Positions 40,291 to 50,997 are shown, counted from the first letter of the stretch. The stretch is DNA of 63,167 bases from Jaenimonas drosophilae (GCA_030849065.1 JASAON010001573.1:1-63167), one strand, 5' to 3'. Numbers and translations are program-made. Notes: generated by a model from the letters alone, not told the origin.

Positions 40291-43200
40291 ATGTCTGCGC
40301 TGGCAAAGCCGCCCGTCAATGGACGGAGGGGTCAGCGACAAAGCCGAGCGGCTCCAGCATCGCAGCTTCACCCGCAATCCACCACCGCTAGTAACCATCC
40401 TTCGTCGGCTTCGGGTACAGTTCATCCACCACAAACCAACTCTCGATTAGAGCTCACCCCGATGCGTGGTGAGTTCATCAACTTCGACGTCGACACGACC
40501 TACGTCATGTCCTTCAATATTCGCAATCGTACACCAGAAATTCAAACGCTGCGATTTATTCCCCCACAAAAACCGCAGACGGCGTTTCGGTTAGTGAACG
40601 TGGAGTCGGTTCGTGTAGCCCCTGGTCTGTCCCACGTGGTCGACGTTGAGTTCTCGACGCACATCACCCGAGACTACGAAGACGTGTTTACTGTCTTGAA
40701 TAGCAACGGTGAGCGACTCGATGTAGAGCTGGTGGCCCACAGTGTTCCCAAGTTGGAGTTCGGCACAAACATCTACTTTGGAAAGGTGGAGCACAACCGC
40801 ATGGATGTAGCCAAATCGCTTCACCTCATCAACCGTGGACGAAAGGACGCCGTCGTCACCCTTGTACCAAGCGAAACGAGTGGACTCACCATCAACCCAT
40901 CCATTGTCGTGGCACGAGCACTGGGCGAGACGAGTGTGACGATTGAGCTCACGACACTTCCCATTGGCGTGCACCACTGGCCTATTTCGGTGACGGTCGA
41001 TGGGGAGAAGGAACCGCGTGAGGTGATGGCACACGTGGAGATTGTTGATTGCCGAAGTACGTTGGTGGACCCCAGTTCAGGACAGGAGGCGGTGTCAGTG
41101 GGTTTTGCCAAGGTCTACGCTGGTTCCAAAAAGCGTTATGAGTTGGTTGTCGTCAATGGTAGTGAGCAGGGAGTGAGCTTTGCATTTCAGCTCGCCAATG
41201 AGATGGCGGCGAAAGAGGCTCCTCCATTTCATTTCAAGCCGGAGCAGGGTCGTCTGGGCCCGAAGGAGCGACGCACAATTGCCGTGGAATTCGCCCCGCC
41301 CATCAATCCAGTACGCAAGGGCTGGTCGTGTCTCCAATCGGCACAGAAGGGCGAGACACGAAAGTTTGAGGCCCTCTTCTCGCTCCTCTTCGTCGAGACT
41401 GAGCAGACCCACAACTTCCACATTGTGGGCGAGTCTGCGGAAACAGAGGCGTGGATATCTCGCCCTGTTCTGGACTTTGGCGAGTGTCCCATGAATGACT
41501 ACCGTGATGAGTCGATTGAGCTCTTCAACGGCGTCCTTGACTTGCCACTGAACTACACCTTTGACCACGTCCCCAACTTCCGCATCGACAAAGGCAGTGG
41601 CGTTGTGCCCCCTGGGGGGAGCAAGATCATCAACATCACTTACCAGCCACGTCGACTTGGTAAGTACAGTGAAAAGCTCAAGGTGGAGTTCAACGGCACC
41701 GTTTCTCGCGTTGTTACTCTCATTGGCTACTCCTCCGCCATGACGCCAGAGGTGAAGGCCACCATGGGACACATGATAGGAGGCACTGACAAGCTCCCCG
41801 GAGACTTCAAACGCCCCCGCCATGCCCCCGACCGTCCGCGCCCAGCAGACGACGTCAGTGCCGACGACGGATGGCGGCCCACGGCGGTGGATCAGCCTCA
41901 GGCCGTGGATATCGGCATGATTCCTGGTGAGGGTATGCGTGCACCACAGCCTTCCACCATAATTCCTCCCCGGGAGCTGCAAGAGGAGGATGCCGCCCTT
42001 CGTGGACCCAGTGGGCACGTCGCCCCCATCAGCTTCGACACCAAGACACTTATCAAGCGTCGTTATCCAGAGGTTCCTGGCAATGCCATGGAGCGCCGCG
42101 ACTGCCGTCGAGAGTTGATGCCAATGGACCTGCTAAAGGTTGTTGCCCCCATCAAGGTTGTTCAGTTCGACCGCATCACGGTCGGTGCCTCCGCGGTGAA
42201 GTCCTTTTATGTGTATAACGGCACCAATGCCAGCATTCTGGTTACGATGCCTGGGGAGGAGCCCCACACCCAGTTTAGCCCACTCTCCCAGGTCATCCCG
42301 ACGAACCGCATGGCCCAGTTTGATGTTTGCCTCTGCAGCAGCATCATTCAACAATGCATGCAGGTGATTCAGTTCACCGTCAACAACCATCACCGCATGC
42401 GGTTTACCCTGCAGGCGGAGGTGGTACCTGTGGAGGTCGCCATCTCGCAGAAAGAGGCGGTCCTGAACTTCTCCGAGTTCACCGACGAGCCCATCACCAA
42501 GACAACAGTGACACTGGCCAACAATGGCAACAGCGATGCATGCTATAGCTGGGTGCTCCCACCCAAGGTGCCCTTCACAATCTCACCGGATGGGGATGTG
42601 CTGGCGCCCATGTCCAAGGCCATTGCAGAGATCACCTTCACTCCTCCGCAGGGTGTGCTAGAGACCTCCTGTGAGGCCATCCTCAAGGTTGAGGGGGCAA
42701 CCGAAGAAAAGCGCCTCTCGCTCACTGGTGTGGTTGCTCCGACACTATGTTCATGGACGAAGAAGCTGCAGATCAACGGGACGGGCGACGCGCAGGTTGA
42801 CCTTCGCCGCATTGCTGCAGGCCAAGAAACTTCCGTGGCCATCACCCTGATGAATCGTGGCACCAACAACGCCTACTACTCCTTCGATCCACTGCCTCAG
42901 TGGCTCTCCATCACCCCCTCCCATGGCCGTGTCTGCAAGGGTGAGTCTGAGGAACTCATTTTCACCGTATTGGCTGACACTGCAGAGGCAATTCAACACG
43001 TCGTCCTCTGCAACGTACGCGGCATGCGGAAGCCGCTGAGGATGAGCCTCACTGCCCACGTCATCGCTCCCACTCTCACCATCACTTCACCTGAGAGGAC
43101 CAAGGGAGAGATCTATCTTGACTATGGCGAGGTCTACGTCGGAACCGAGTGTACTCGCAAGATTCAATTCAAGAACACAGGCGACGTACCTGCTGTGGTG

Positions 43201-46200
43201 CAGATGGATCTTCATGCCCACCCGGGTTTCTTCCTCCAGATTCCAGACAAGAGTGGTGCCGATGACACCGAAGGGTTGGCAGATGTCGTCTTCAAGTCGA
43301 ATATCCCCAACAATGTACGAGTGGTGTCGGCAACTAACAGCGCCACCTCTCTCTCCACCACAGAAGCAGTGCCTGGCCTCTACGTCGTAACCATCCCTCC
43401 CAACACAGAATCGTGGATCAACATTCTCTACTCGCCCCAGGCGGCTCAGTCAACGACCAAAACGACTGTTCGATGGGTGCAGGTTGGATCGGGAGACTCC
43501 CATCCGCTTCCTCCGCTTCTCCTCGTTGCCTCTGCTCTACCCTCCCGCCTTGCCATGACGACGAAGTGTGTCAAGTTCCCCGAGGTCGTGGCCGGCCGGG
43601 TACCAAAACCCTACTCGTTGATGGTTCAGAACCTCACCGATGAGCAGATTCCATGGAGCCTGGAGGTGGTGGATGGGCAAGGTCGACCGACTGGCGCCAC
43701 TGACTTCCTCGTCGAGCCCAGCAGCGGATCCTTCGCTCCTCTTGAGAGCCAGACGGTTACCATCACCTTCCTCGCCAACAACATTGGCCAATTCAACAAC
43801 TATGTGCGCCTCATGGCCGATGGCGATCGAAGCAAGCCCTGTGCTGAGCTGATGCTCGTGGCAACGGCAACGAAGCCACGCCTGCTGACGGATCAGCGCG
43901 TCATTATCTTCCCTCCCGTGCCGCTGGGTGTGGAGGTCAAGGAAACTATTTTTGTGATCAACGATGGCTTCGACTCCATCACCGTCGACTACGAGGGGGA
44001 GTGCAGCCCACCGGTGAGTGTGTCCTTTCCCCGTGGCAACATCCTCTCCTTCAACACGAAGCGCATTCCAGTGGAGATCTCCTTCATGAGCTCAAAACCC
44101 ATCACAGTCGCAAGTTCCATCACCTTCACCAGCAACCGCAACGAGCAAATTACCGTGTCCATCTGCGGAACCGCGATTAACTCCATCCTCTCGACCTTCG
44201 GCTTCGTCAAGTACCGTGAGAAGCAATCCACGATTGGCTGCTCGACGGGCATTGACCCGGACAAGACACAACCATTTATGATTCGCGATTCCAAGGGAAC
44301 GGCACCCGGAGCGGTGGTGATCAACTACGGAGACAAGGCAACCGCTCAGCGGACGCTTGAGAGCTTTACCTTTGGCATGCTCGACGCCACGGGCCGCCAT
44401 GTCTATGGACGTGCCGCTGTTGAGAACATCACACGCTGGGTAAACGGCAACATCTTGCGTAGCCCTGTTGAGAACATTGTGGAGACGCTGCAACTGAGTC
44501 ATGGCGGCATCATGTACGACATCATTGAACGTCTCTTTGGACGACGACCGAAGCCAGCTGACAGCCTGGAGGAGAAGCAGAGTGGTGGCAAGCAGCGGGG
44601 ATCTACACGGGTGAAGAAGATCCAATCCGCCCAGTCTGCCGCCCCAGTGGCGTCGACGTCGACGAAGAAGTCATCCATTGACCGCGGCCTCGTTACTATT
44701 GAGACGCTGTTGAGCTTCATCAAGGCCTACGGCTGCTGCCTCTCATCGGTCCGAAGCAAGTTCCTCCTCACCTACGAGGAGTACCTCCAGTTGGTGTCTC
44801 GAGATGAGTCCTTTGGTCCACCCCTCTCGGCCCTGCTCTTCATGGTGCGATCCAGCCACGCGTGGGTTACGGTGCTGCTCGAGACAATTCGTGTCTTTTA
44901 CATGTCGAGGCTGCGGATGGATGCGGTGCTGAAGACGACACCAGCCCTCACCAAGTATCTGCCAATGGATCGATGGAACTCCCGCTCCTTCGCCGAGGCG
45001 ATGGAGAACAGCAATGTGTACAGCCCCGATGAGAGTTTGCTACTCCAGTGGGTCCGCTGCTCCTTGGACAAGTACAACACGGTGGAGGTGACCTTTGCTC
45101 AGCACAAGTTGCGTGTCGTGAACTTTGACGACCTGCGCGATGCCCGTGTCCTCCTTGCGGCGGTGCTGCTCTACGTTCCTGCGATTCGGCCCTTCTGTAT
45201 CGGTGCGGATCGTCAAATCGTGTCAAACCCAGTGTCGTCAGTGGAGCACGAGACAAATGCCTACGTCCTCCTTTCAGCGCTCACAGAACTTGGTGCCACC
45301 GACCTTCCTACCCCGAAGGAGTACCTTGAGCTCAGCCAGCTGGACTACACCCTCTTCGCCGCCTTCCTCATGAACATGCTTCCACGATTCATTGCGACCG
45401 AGACGATCCACTTTGAGGGCCGCCTCCTCGCCTCCATCACCAAGACGATTGAGGTGGTCAACGCCTCCAACATTGCACGGCAGTACCGCGTCATGATGGA
45501 GAACACCGACTTCACTGTGTCCGCCAAGGAGCTGACGGTGGCCCCGAACAGTACCGCAACCCTCAACATCATCTTCCGGCCCAAGTACCACCGCGTGGTG
45601 GAGGGTCGCTGCCTCATTGTGGATCACTCCCCTGTCTTCCCGGAGGAGCGCGGGCACTTGGCCTTCGACTTGAAGGCTACACCAAATACAGAACCTTCCA
45701 AGGTCATTCAGCTGGAGTCACCGCTCTACGAGACCCTCAACACCGACATCGCCATTGAGAGCCCATTCCCAACTGACTGCGTCGTGAGTCTTCGAGCGGT
45801 GCAGGAATTCTTAGATCCTGCAGAAGGCGAAGATAGCTACGCCGAGACGGAGTTCGGCCGCAACTACAAGCACGCCTTCTTTGTGCACACAGACGTACTC
45901 CCTCTACGCCGAAATGAGGCAACCAAGCTACCACTGCAGTTTATTCCACTGTGCCGTGGCAAGTACCAGCTCAAGATATTCTTCCGTGAAGATCGAGAGG
46001 GTGAGTTCTCCTACCTCGTCAACGCGACGTGCACCTCTCCGAAACCGTCGGAGGCAAAGATCGACTTTCGCTCAGAGTTGGGGGAGGACTGCTTCCCTGG
46101 GGTCACCGTGCGCGCATCGCACAGCGCCTTTGAGCGCTCGGTGCGGCTCTTCGAGGAGCGATCAAGGCAGTTTCAGACCATCATGCGCAATGTTGGTTTG

Positions 46201-48564
46201 CCCGATATGAGCGGCAACGTCTACACTGTCAGCTTCCTCAACGAGCACATGCAAGGGCCGAACCCCTTCTTCGAGATGGCCGGTGGCAACAATGTCGTTG
46301 CCCTGCCCGCCGATGGAAGCTCTGGCTCACTCCGTTTCAGCTTCAAGCCCAAGTACATTGGCCAGTACACAGGCTTCATCATGCTGACATCGCCCATTGA
46401 TGTACGCTTGCTGCGGTTCTCGGGTGAGTGCGTTCCAAAAGGTGAGCGGCACATGCTCCACTTCGCCTGCCCCGCTCGCCAGACGATTTCGCAGGACATC
46501 ACCATCAATAACAACACCAACAAGGACTGGTTGATCACCGCAACCTTGGAAGGCGAGAGCTTTAGTGGTCTCAAGGAGCTGCGTGTGCCCAAGGGCAAGC
46601 ACAAGGAGTACAGTCTCAAGTTCAGCCCTGCGTGGATCTCCAAGGATGAAGAGAAGGGCACCCTCGTGCTGCAAAACAACGCGACGGGCCAGAAGCACAC
46701 CTACGCCCTTGTTGGTGAGGCAGATTCCCCTTTGTCGGAGGATACCATCACCATTGAATGCCGCGCTCGTGAACACCAAACGGTGATGCTCAACGTCCCC
46801 AACGTTGCCACGACGGATTGCACCTATTTTGTAGAGACTGACCTCCCCTTTGCTCAGGGTGATACCTCGGTGATTATCCCCCGCGCTAGCTTCTCCAAGT
46901 ACACCCTCAACATCATGCCCACGGTGGGCGGCAACTACTCAGGCAAGGTGGTCTTCAAGTCGCACCAGGGTCGCTATGTGTGGTATGTGATCAACGTACG
47001 GGTGACCCCGCCAGAGCGTGAGGGCATCATTGATATGCGTACCGACGTGCGAACCTCTATTGTGGCTGATGTGCGCATCACGAACCCACTTAACAAGGCT
47101 CTCATCTTCTCGGTGCGCCGCTATGGAGCAGGCCTCTTTGGGGAGAACTTCCTCAAGATGGAAGCCCTTGAGACCCTCACCTACAGCTGCCTATTTGTGC
47201 CCGCGAACATTGGCGAGTTTGATGGCCGACTGTCCTTCTGCAACGATGAGATTGGCGAGTTTTGGTATGCCTTGAAGATGTTCGTGGATGATTCCCAGCC
47301 CGAGGAGCTCGCCTTTGAGTCCACACTCGGCGTGCCGACCTCTGCGCGGGTGAAGTTGCCAAACATGACGGAGGTGGACTGCCCCCTCACCATCCGCAAC
47401 ACGAATCCCATCAACTTCTCCGTGAGCCCTGCGGTGGTGGTTCTCCCATCCAACTCCGAGGCTCTCATCGACATCTCCTACACCCCCACCGCGGTTGGGG
47501 TTCGGCAGGAGGGCACAGTGACCCTCTCTCATCATCAGCTGGGCGAGTGGAAGTACGCCTGCAACGGTATCGGCAGCCCACCGGAGCCGGAAAAGAAGCG
47601 GACCTGTGTGTGTGAGGTTGGAGCGAGCACGACCCTGTCTCTCCCCTTCACCAACACCTTCGACGTCGATGCGGAACTCACTATCTCATTGACGGGCAAC
47701 GACAGCGCCTTCTTCTCCGTGAAGAAGGGTCTTGACGGCATCGTCCCTGCGGGCGCCTCGACGACGATCCTCCTCGCCTACACGCCAAAGTCGGTGGGCC
47801 AACATAGTACAACGGTGGAGGTGCAGCCAACCAACGCACCACCACAGTACAATGTGCAGTGGTCCTACCCGATTGAGGGGACGAGTGAGTGGCGAGAGGC
47901 CACGGCACCCTTCCGGTTCCTTTGTGTGGCCCGCAAACAACACGAAGACTTGATCCTACTGCGAGCTCCAGGCCTCACACCCGAAGAAAAGGTTGGGGCG
48001 ACGGTGATGTACTCGCCGGATGCACGTCAGCACTACGTCAGTGCGGTGGTGTCAAGTTTTGAGTGCTCCTTGGTGGATAGCCCTTACCCGGATGCCTTTC
48101 AGGTGGCCATCAAGTTCTCACCGCTGCGGCCGATGGCGGCGACGGGCGATCTCCTCGTGAAGGGTCTCGATGGAGGGGCATGGAGGTACCGCGTGTACCT
48201 CGAAGCGACGCCCTCACCCATTGACGACACGGTGTTGCTGCGAAGTGCGTACAACACCAGCACTGCCGTCGTGTTTGACCTGTACAACGTCTTCCCCTTC
48301 AAGTCCAAGTTCGTTGCCTACTTCACCGGCGACAGCTCCAAGGACTTCTCCGTCGCCCCCTCGCATGGGGTACTGCTGCCTTTTGTGGCCGGCCAACGTA
48401 CCGCAAGTGCGGCCACGCCCATTCGCATCGCCTTTTGCCCCTCCACTCGTGTGCCGCAAGTGGAAGGAACGCTGGTGGTCGATACCGATGATATGCAGTG
48501 GTCCTTTAGGGTGATTGGCAAGCTCGATCATCAGGCCCGCATCGCTCCACAGCGCTCCAGCTAG
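40291..48564 (+). CDS. CFAP47: giant ASH/MSP-repeat flagellar protein, CFAP47 homologue
   Basis: 2757 aa. The first 48 residues are disordered. Serial Ig-like ASH/MSP/HYDIN-type repeats then follow (recurrent pattern: FG-x-V, NxG, PxxG, I-x-F-x-P; examples ITYQPRRLGKYSEKL, ISYTPTAVGVRQEGTV). They are interrupted by a Pro/Arg-rich linker near 495-560, a Lys/Ser-rich linker at about 1421-1465, and a helical region with a calponin-homology-like segment (ESLLLQWVRCSLDKYN at 1581, then VVNFDDLRDARVLLAAVL). More repeats follow to the C-terminus. ASH repeats around a central CH domain are the architecture of CFAP47, an axonemal (central apparatus-associated) protein needed for flagellar motility in other eukaryotes. 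HYDIN and CFAP65/74 share the repeats but differ in size or lack this CH domain. Codon use is strongly G/C-ending. Confidence 0.75.
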   Translation: MSALAKPPVNGRRGQRQSRAAPASQLHPQSTTASNHPSSASGTVHPPQTNSRLELTPMRGEFINFDVDTTYVMSFNIRNRTPEIQTLRFIPPQKPQTAFRLVNVESVRVAPGLSHVVDVEFSTHITRDYEDVFTVLNSNGERLDVELVAHSVPKLEFGTNIYFGKVEHNRMDVAKSLHLINRGRKDAVVTLVPSETSGLTINPSIVVARALGETSVTIELTTLPIGVHHWPISVTVDGEKEPREVMAHVEIVDCRSTLVDPSSGQEAVSVGFAKVYAGSKKRYELVVVNGSEQGVSFAFQLANEMAAKEAPPFHFKPEQGRLGPKERRTIAVEFAPPINPVRKGWSCLQSAQKGETRKFEALFSLLFVETEQTHNFHIVGESAETEAWISRPVLDFGECPMNDYRDESIELFNGVLDLPLNYTFDHVPNFRIDKGSGVVPPGGSKIINITYQPRRLGKYSEKLKVEFNGTVSRVVTLIGYSSAMTPEVKATMGHMIGGTDKLPGDFKRPRHAPDRPRPADDVSADDGWRPTAVDQPQAVDIGMIPGEGMRAPQPSTIIPPRELQEEDAALRGPSGHVAPISFDTKTLIKRRYPEVPGNAMERRDCRRELMPMDLLKVVAPIKVVQFDRITVGASAVKSFYVYNGTNASILVTMPGEEPHTQFSPLSQVIPTNRMAQFDVCLCSSIIQQCMQVIQFTVNNHHRMRFTLQAEVVPVEVAISQKEAVLNFSEFTDEPITKTTVTLANNGNSDACYSWVLPPKVPFTISPDGDVLAPMSKAIAEITFTPPQGVLETSCEAILKVEGATEEKRLSLTGVVAPTLCSWTKKLQINGTGDAQVDLRRIAAGQETSVAITLMNRGTNNAYYSFDPLPQWLSITPSHGRVCKGESEELIFTVLADTAEAIQHVVLCNVRGMRKPLRMSLTAHVIAPTLTITSPERTKGEIYLDYGEVYVGTECTRKIQFKNTGDVPAVVQMDLHAHPGFFLQIPDKSGADDTEGLADVVFKSNIPNNVRVVSATNSATSLSTTEAVPGLYVVTIPPNTESWINILYSPQAAQSTTKTTVRWVQVGSGDSHPLPPLLLVASALPSRLAMTTKCVKFPEVVAGRVPKPYSLMVQNLTDEQIPWSLEVVDGQGRPTGATDFLVEPSSGSFAPLESQTVTITFLANNIGQFNNYVRLMADGDRSKPCAELMLVATATKPRLLTDQRVIIFPPVPLGVEVKETIFVINDGFDSITVDYEGECSPPVSVSFPRGNILSFNTKRIPVEISFMSSKPITVASSITFTSNRNEQITVSICGTAINSILSTFGFVKYREKQSTIGCSTGIDPDKTQPFMIRDSKGTAPGAVVINYGDKATAQRTLESFTFGMLDATGRHVYGRAAVENITRWVNGNILRSPVENIVETLQLSHGGIMYDIIERLFGRRPKPADSLEEKQSGGKQRGSTRVKKIQSAQSAAPVASTSTKKSSIDRGLVTIETLLSFIKAYGCCLSSVRSKFLLTYEEYLQLVSRDESFGPPLSALLFMVRSSHAWVTVLLETIRVFYMSRLRMDAVLKTTPALTKYLPMDRWNSRSFAEAMENSNVYSPDESLLLQWVRCSLDKYNTVEVTFAQHKLRVVNFDDLRDARVLLAAVLLYVPAIRPFCIGADRQIVSNPVSSVEHETNAYVLLSALTELGATDLPTPKEYLELSQLDYTLFAAFLMNMLPRFIATETIHFEGRLLASITKTIEVVNASNIARQYRVMMENTDFTVSAKELTVAPNSTATLNIIFRPKYHRVVEGRCLIVDHSPVFPEERGHLAFDLKATPNTEPSKVIQLESPLYETLNTDIAIESPFPTDCVVSLRAVQEFLDPAEGEDSYAETEFGRNYKHAFFVHTDVLPLRRNEATKLPLQFIPLCRGKYQLKIFFREDREGEFSYLVNATCTSPKPSEAKIDFRSELGEDCFPGVTVRASHSAFERSVRLFEERSRQFQTIMRNVGLPDMSGNVYTVSFLNEHMQGPNPFFEMAGGNNVVALPADGSSGSLRFSFKPKYIGQYTGFIMLTSPIDVRLLRFSGECVPKGERHMLHFACPARQTISQDITINNNTNKDWLITATLEGESFSGLKELRVPKGKHKEYSLKFSPAWISKDEEKGTLVLQNNATGQKHTYALVGEADSPLSEDTITIECRAREHQTVMLNVPNVATTDCTYFVETDLPFAQGDTSVIIPRASFSKYTLNIMPTVGGNYSGKVVFKSHQGRYVWYVINVRVTPPEREGIIDMRTDVRTSIVADVRITNPLNKALIFSVRRYGAGLFGENFLKMEALETLTYSCLFVPANIGEFDGRLSFCNDEIGEFWYALKMFVDDSQPEELAFESTLGVPTSARVKLPNMTEVDCPLTIRNTNPINFSVSPAVVVLPSNSEALIDISYTPTAVGVRQEGTVTLSHHQLGEWKYACNGIGSPPEPEKKRTCVCEVGASTTLSLPFTNTFDVDAELTISLTGNDSAFFSVKKGLDGIVPAGASTTILLAYTPKSVGQHSTTVEVQPTNAPPQYNVQWSYPIEGTSEWREATAPFRFLCVARKQHEDLILLRAPGLTPEEKVGATVMYSPDARQHYVSAVVSSFECSLVDSPYPDAFQVAIKFSPLRPMAATGDLLVKGLDGGAWRYRVYLEATPSPIDDTVLLRSAYNTSTAVVFDLYNVFPFKSKFVAYFTGDSSKDFSVAPSHGVLLPFVAGQRTASAATPIRIAFCPSTRVPQVEGTLVVDTDDMQWSFRVIGKLDHQARIAPQRSS

Positions 48565-48924
48565 GGTGTACGTTTTGATATTGCTGAAAGGTGCCTGTGT
48601 GCTTCGATGTACGAAGAAGCAGCTGTGGAGGCTGAGTGGCCTCCTGCCTAGCCTGTGGCTAGACCATGTATGTAAAATAGAAAACCATGATGAATGCTTC
48701 TCTCGTTATGCAATGTGTTGGATTTCTCAATAACACAAAAAGAAAGTGTGTGTCTGTGTGCGTGTGTGCCTCAGCACATCGTTCTCCTCGCCGTTCGCAC
48801 TGTGAGGAGAGGTGTTGGAGCTATGTCTCACCTACTTCGTACGTGTATCTTCTTTCCCCTTTTTTATTTTGCGTGTGTTCCAAGTTTCATTTTCCAACTT
48901 ATTGTTTGTTAGACTAGCAACGCG
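48565..48924. other. intergenic region
   Basis: 3' flank of the CFAP47 gene, then a long T-rich tract (TTTCCCCTTTTTTATTTTGC and onward) ending at AG 48911-48912, 12 nt before the CAF1 ATG. Short ATG frames here lie in UTR sequence. Confidence 0.55.
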
Positions 48925-49977
48925 ATGACCTTCAATCCTGTGGCAGCTCCCTACGCCGCCACGATGGCCGTGGGCGGAAATGGCTTAGCCACGCCCTCTG
49001 CCATGCCGTGGGTACCTGGAACCAATAGCTACGAGAATCGTACCCCTTCGCTTAGCAAGTCGCCTATGATCCGCGATGTGTGGGCTGACAACTTAGAGGC
49101 AGAGTTTGCGGTGATTCGATCCTTGATTGATGAGTACCCCTACGTTTCCATGGATACGGAGTTCCCTGGTGTGGTAGCAAAGCCCGTCGGTCGCTTCAAG
49201 ACGACGCATGAGTTCTACTATCAAACCCTGCGCTGCAACGTCAACATCCTCAAGCTTATCCAACTAGGCATCACCCTCCTCAACGAGCGCGGGGAGGTGC
49301 CGGAGCACTGCTGTACGTGGCAGTTCAACTTCCGATTCAGCTTGCAGGAGGACATGTACGCGCAGGAAAGCATTGACTTGCTGCGGAATGGGGAGATTAA
49401 CTTTGATTATTTCTCCGCCTACGGCATCGAGGTGAATCACTTCGCCCAGCTCCTCATCTCCAGCGGCCTCGTCCTCAATGCCGATGTGCGTTGGATTGCC
49501 TTCCACGCCGGCTTTGACTTTGGCTACCTCATCAAGGTGATCTGCAACAAGGAGCTTCCCGAGAGGGAGATGGAGTTCCAGCAGTTGTTCCACGCCCTCT
49601 TTCCCTCCGTCTTCGATATCAAGTACCTTCTCCGCGCTACAGAGATCTCTCACAGCTCCGGTCTCGACGTCCTAGCGGAAACGCTACGCTTGCGTCGGTT
49701 TGGTACGGCACATCAGGCTGGTAGTGATTCACTACTCACCGGCCACTGCTACTTCCGTCTTCTCCGTGAGCACTTCGACCATAGCCCACCAACCGCACAC
49801 AATGGCATACTCTACGGCCTCTGTCAAGACTCCAACAGCTCTGTCACCCCCAACAGTGCCGGCGGCAACAACAGCAACGACGGTAAAGGGTTCAGCAGCC
49901 CGCCAATGTCGTACGGCGGACACAGCGGGACCTTTCCCGCCGCCCCGCTGCCGTCCAACGGGGGCAACCGCCCATAG
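48925..49977 (+). CDS. CAF1: CCR4-NOT deadenylase CAF1 (POP2/CNOT7)
   Basis: A 3'-5' poly(A) exoribonuclease of the CCR4-NOT complex, the main cytoplasmic deadenylase in trypanosomes. 350 aa. DEDDh catalytic residues are present: D77 and E79 in MDTEFPG, D198 in FHAGFDFGYL, H263 and D268 in TAHQAGSD. Conserved family segments include IRDVWADNLEAEFAVIRSL, CTWQFNFRF and FPSVFDIKYLLR. The first 48 residues are a disordered extension (Ala/Gly/Pro-rich), and the last 50 are Ser/Gly/Asn-rich, longer than in human CNOT7 (285 aa). The ATG lies 12 nt after a strong splice acceptor at 48911-48912. Confidence 0.95.
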   Translation: MTFNPVAAPYAATMAVGGNGLATPSAMPWVPGTNSYENRTPSLSKSPMIRDVWADNLEAEFAVIRSLIDEYPYVSMDTEFPGVVAKPVGRFKTTHEFYYQTLRCNVNILKLIQLGITLLNERGEVPEHCCTWQFNFRFSLQEDMYAQESIDLLRNGEINFDYFSAYGIEVNHFAQLLISSGLVLNADVRWIAFHAGFDFGYLIKVICNKELPEREMEFQQLFHALFPSVFDIKYLLRATEISHSSGLDVLAETLRLRRFGTAHQAGSDSLLTGHCYFRLLREHFDHSPPTAHNGILYGLCQDSNSSVTPNSAGGNNSNDGKGFSSPPMSYGGHSGTFPAAPLPSNGGNRP

Positions 49978-50685
49978 AAGGAGTGTGCGGAGTGATTCCC
50001 TTGTTTTTCTTTTATACCAATTCTAAGAACACACGAAGTTTTTTTTTTTTTTTCATGGCTGTGGTGTGCCCACGACGCTCAGCACCACACTTGTGTTGTG
50101 GATGGGGGGAGGGAGGGTGCTCATCCATCGCCCCATCGACATGAGCGATCCCTGCGTATTCACCGTCAAAGCCTGCTTGGGAGACGTTTTGTACGCGCGA
50201 GTGCCCACGGGCGAAGTGAGGATGAAGGGAAGTATTCTTCTCACATCCACGAGCATGCAATCATAGTCTAAGCGTGAGTGTGCGGGTATGTGGGCACGCA
50301 CTCCAGCCTCCTCCCTACCACTGCGGCTGTATGCCGTCACACCGAGTGATGATGTATGCGCTATGGATCATCTTTGAATGATGATATTCCACGTGTCCGC
50401 CATCACCTGCGGCAAATCATTTTGCCAACACATACGCAGAATGCCCTCGGGTTGGCTACGTCGACCTTTTCTAATGTTGGCGTCAGCCTTCACCAGAGAA
50501 AAGAACGCAGATCTAACTCTCTCCACCCTTGACCTTACAACAATGATTCCTTTACACAGGCGTTTTGTTTGTGTGTGCGTGTAAATGTATGCCTCATGTT
50601 TGTGTGCCATGAAGATAAACACTGTTGTTTCATTCTTATTTTCTTTTTGCTTCATGTTTAGTTAATTAAACAGACATTCGTTCCG
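49978..50685. other. intergenic region
   Basis: 3' flank of CAF1 with a T15 run (50039-50053). A plus-strand frame near 50066-50266 has fair protein-like composition but no usable ATG near its start (first ATG 50102, 54 codons). The splice acceptor for the next gene is TTCTTTTTGCTTCATGTTTAG (AG 50660-50661). Confidence 0.5.
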
Positions 50686-50997
50686 ATGGAATCCACTCTT
50701 CAGGCGAGTGCGGCCGAGAACGTGGCCACCGACTTCTGGTCGAACCCCGTTGACCACTTCCGGCCCAACCTCAAGGCCTTCACCCTCTACGCTGATCACC
50801 AGTACGTCGTGGAGCGGATGCTGCAGGCGAAGGAGCGCTGGCTGCGCCCCTGGTACATGCCCTGGTGGTCTCCTGTGTACCAAATGTTCACGTGGTACTC
50901 ACAGCGCACACGCAACTTGATGCTCCTTGAGAACAACTTGAACTACCGCCCCTACAAGTACCGCCGCAACGACGAGGACAGGAAGAACCCCTATTAA
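50686..50997 (+). CDS. small Trp/Tyr-rich protein, possibly mitochondrial respiratory subunit
   Basis: 103 aa, ATG 24 nt after AG 50661. The sequence is rich in Trp, Tyr and Arg (RWLRPWYMPWWSPVYQMF) and ends in a basic tail (RPYKYRRNDEDRKNPY). Codons are strongly biased to C- and G-ending forms, suggesting high expression. Such small aromatic/basic proteins are common among accessory subunits of respiratory complexes and ATP synthase in kinetoplastids, so that is the suggested area, but no specific subunit is recognised. There is no clear transmembrane helix, only an aromatic amphipathic stretch. Confidence 0.8.
   Translation: MESTLQASAAENVATDFWSNPVDHFRPNLKAFTLYADHQYVVERMLQAKERWLRPWYMPWWSPVYQMFTWYSQRTRNLMLLENNLNYRPYKYRRNDEDRKNPY

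Noticed and set aside
41095..42018. 307-codon minus-strand frame within the CFAP47 gene
   Set aside because: Antisense shadow of a G/C-ending codon gene; no start context and no recognisable protein.
50066..50266. Plus-strand frame downstream of CAF1 and its antisense counterpart
   Set aside because: Starts with GTG; the first ATG leaves 54 codons; it lies in the probable 3' UTR. Composition is fairly protein-like but not enough to call a gene.
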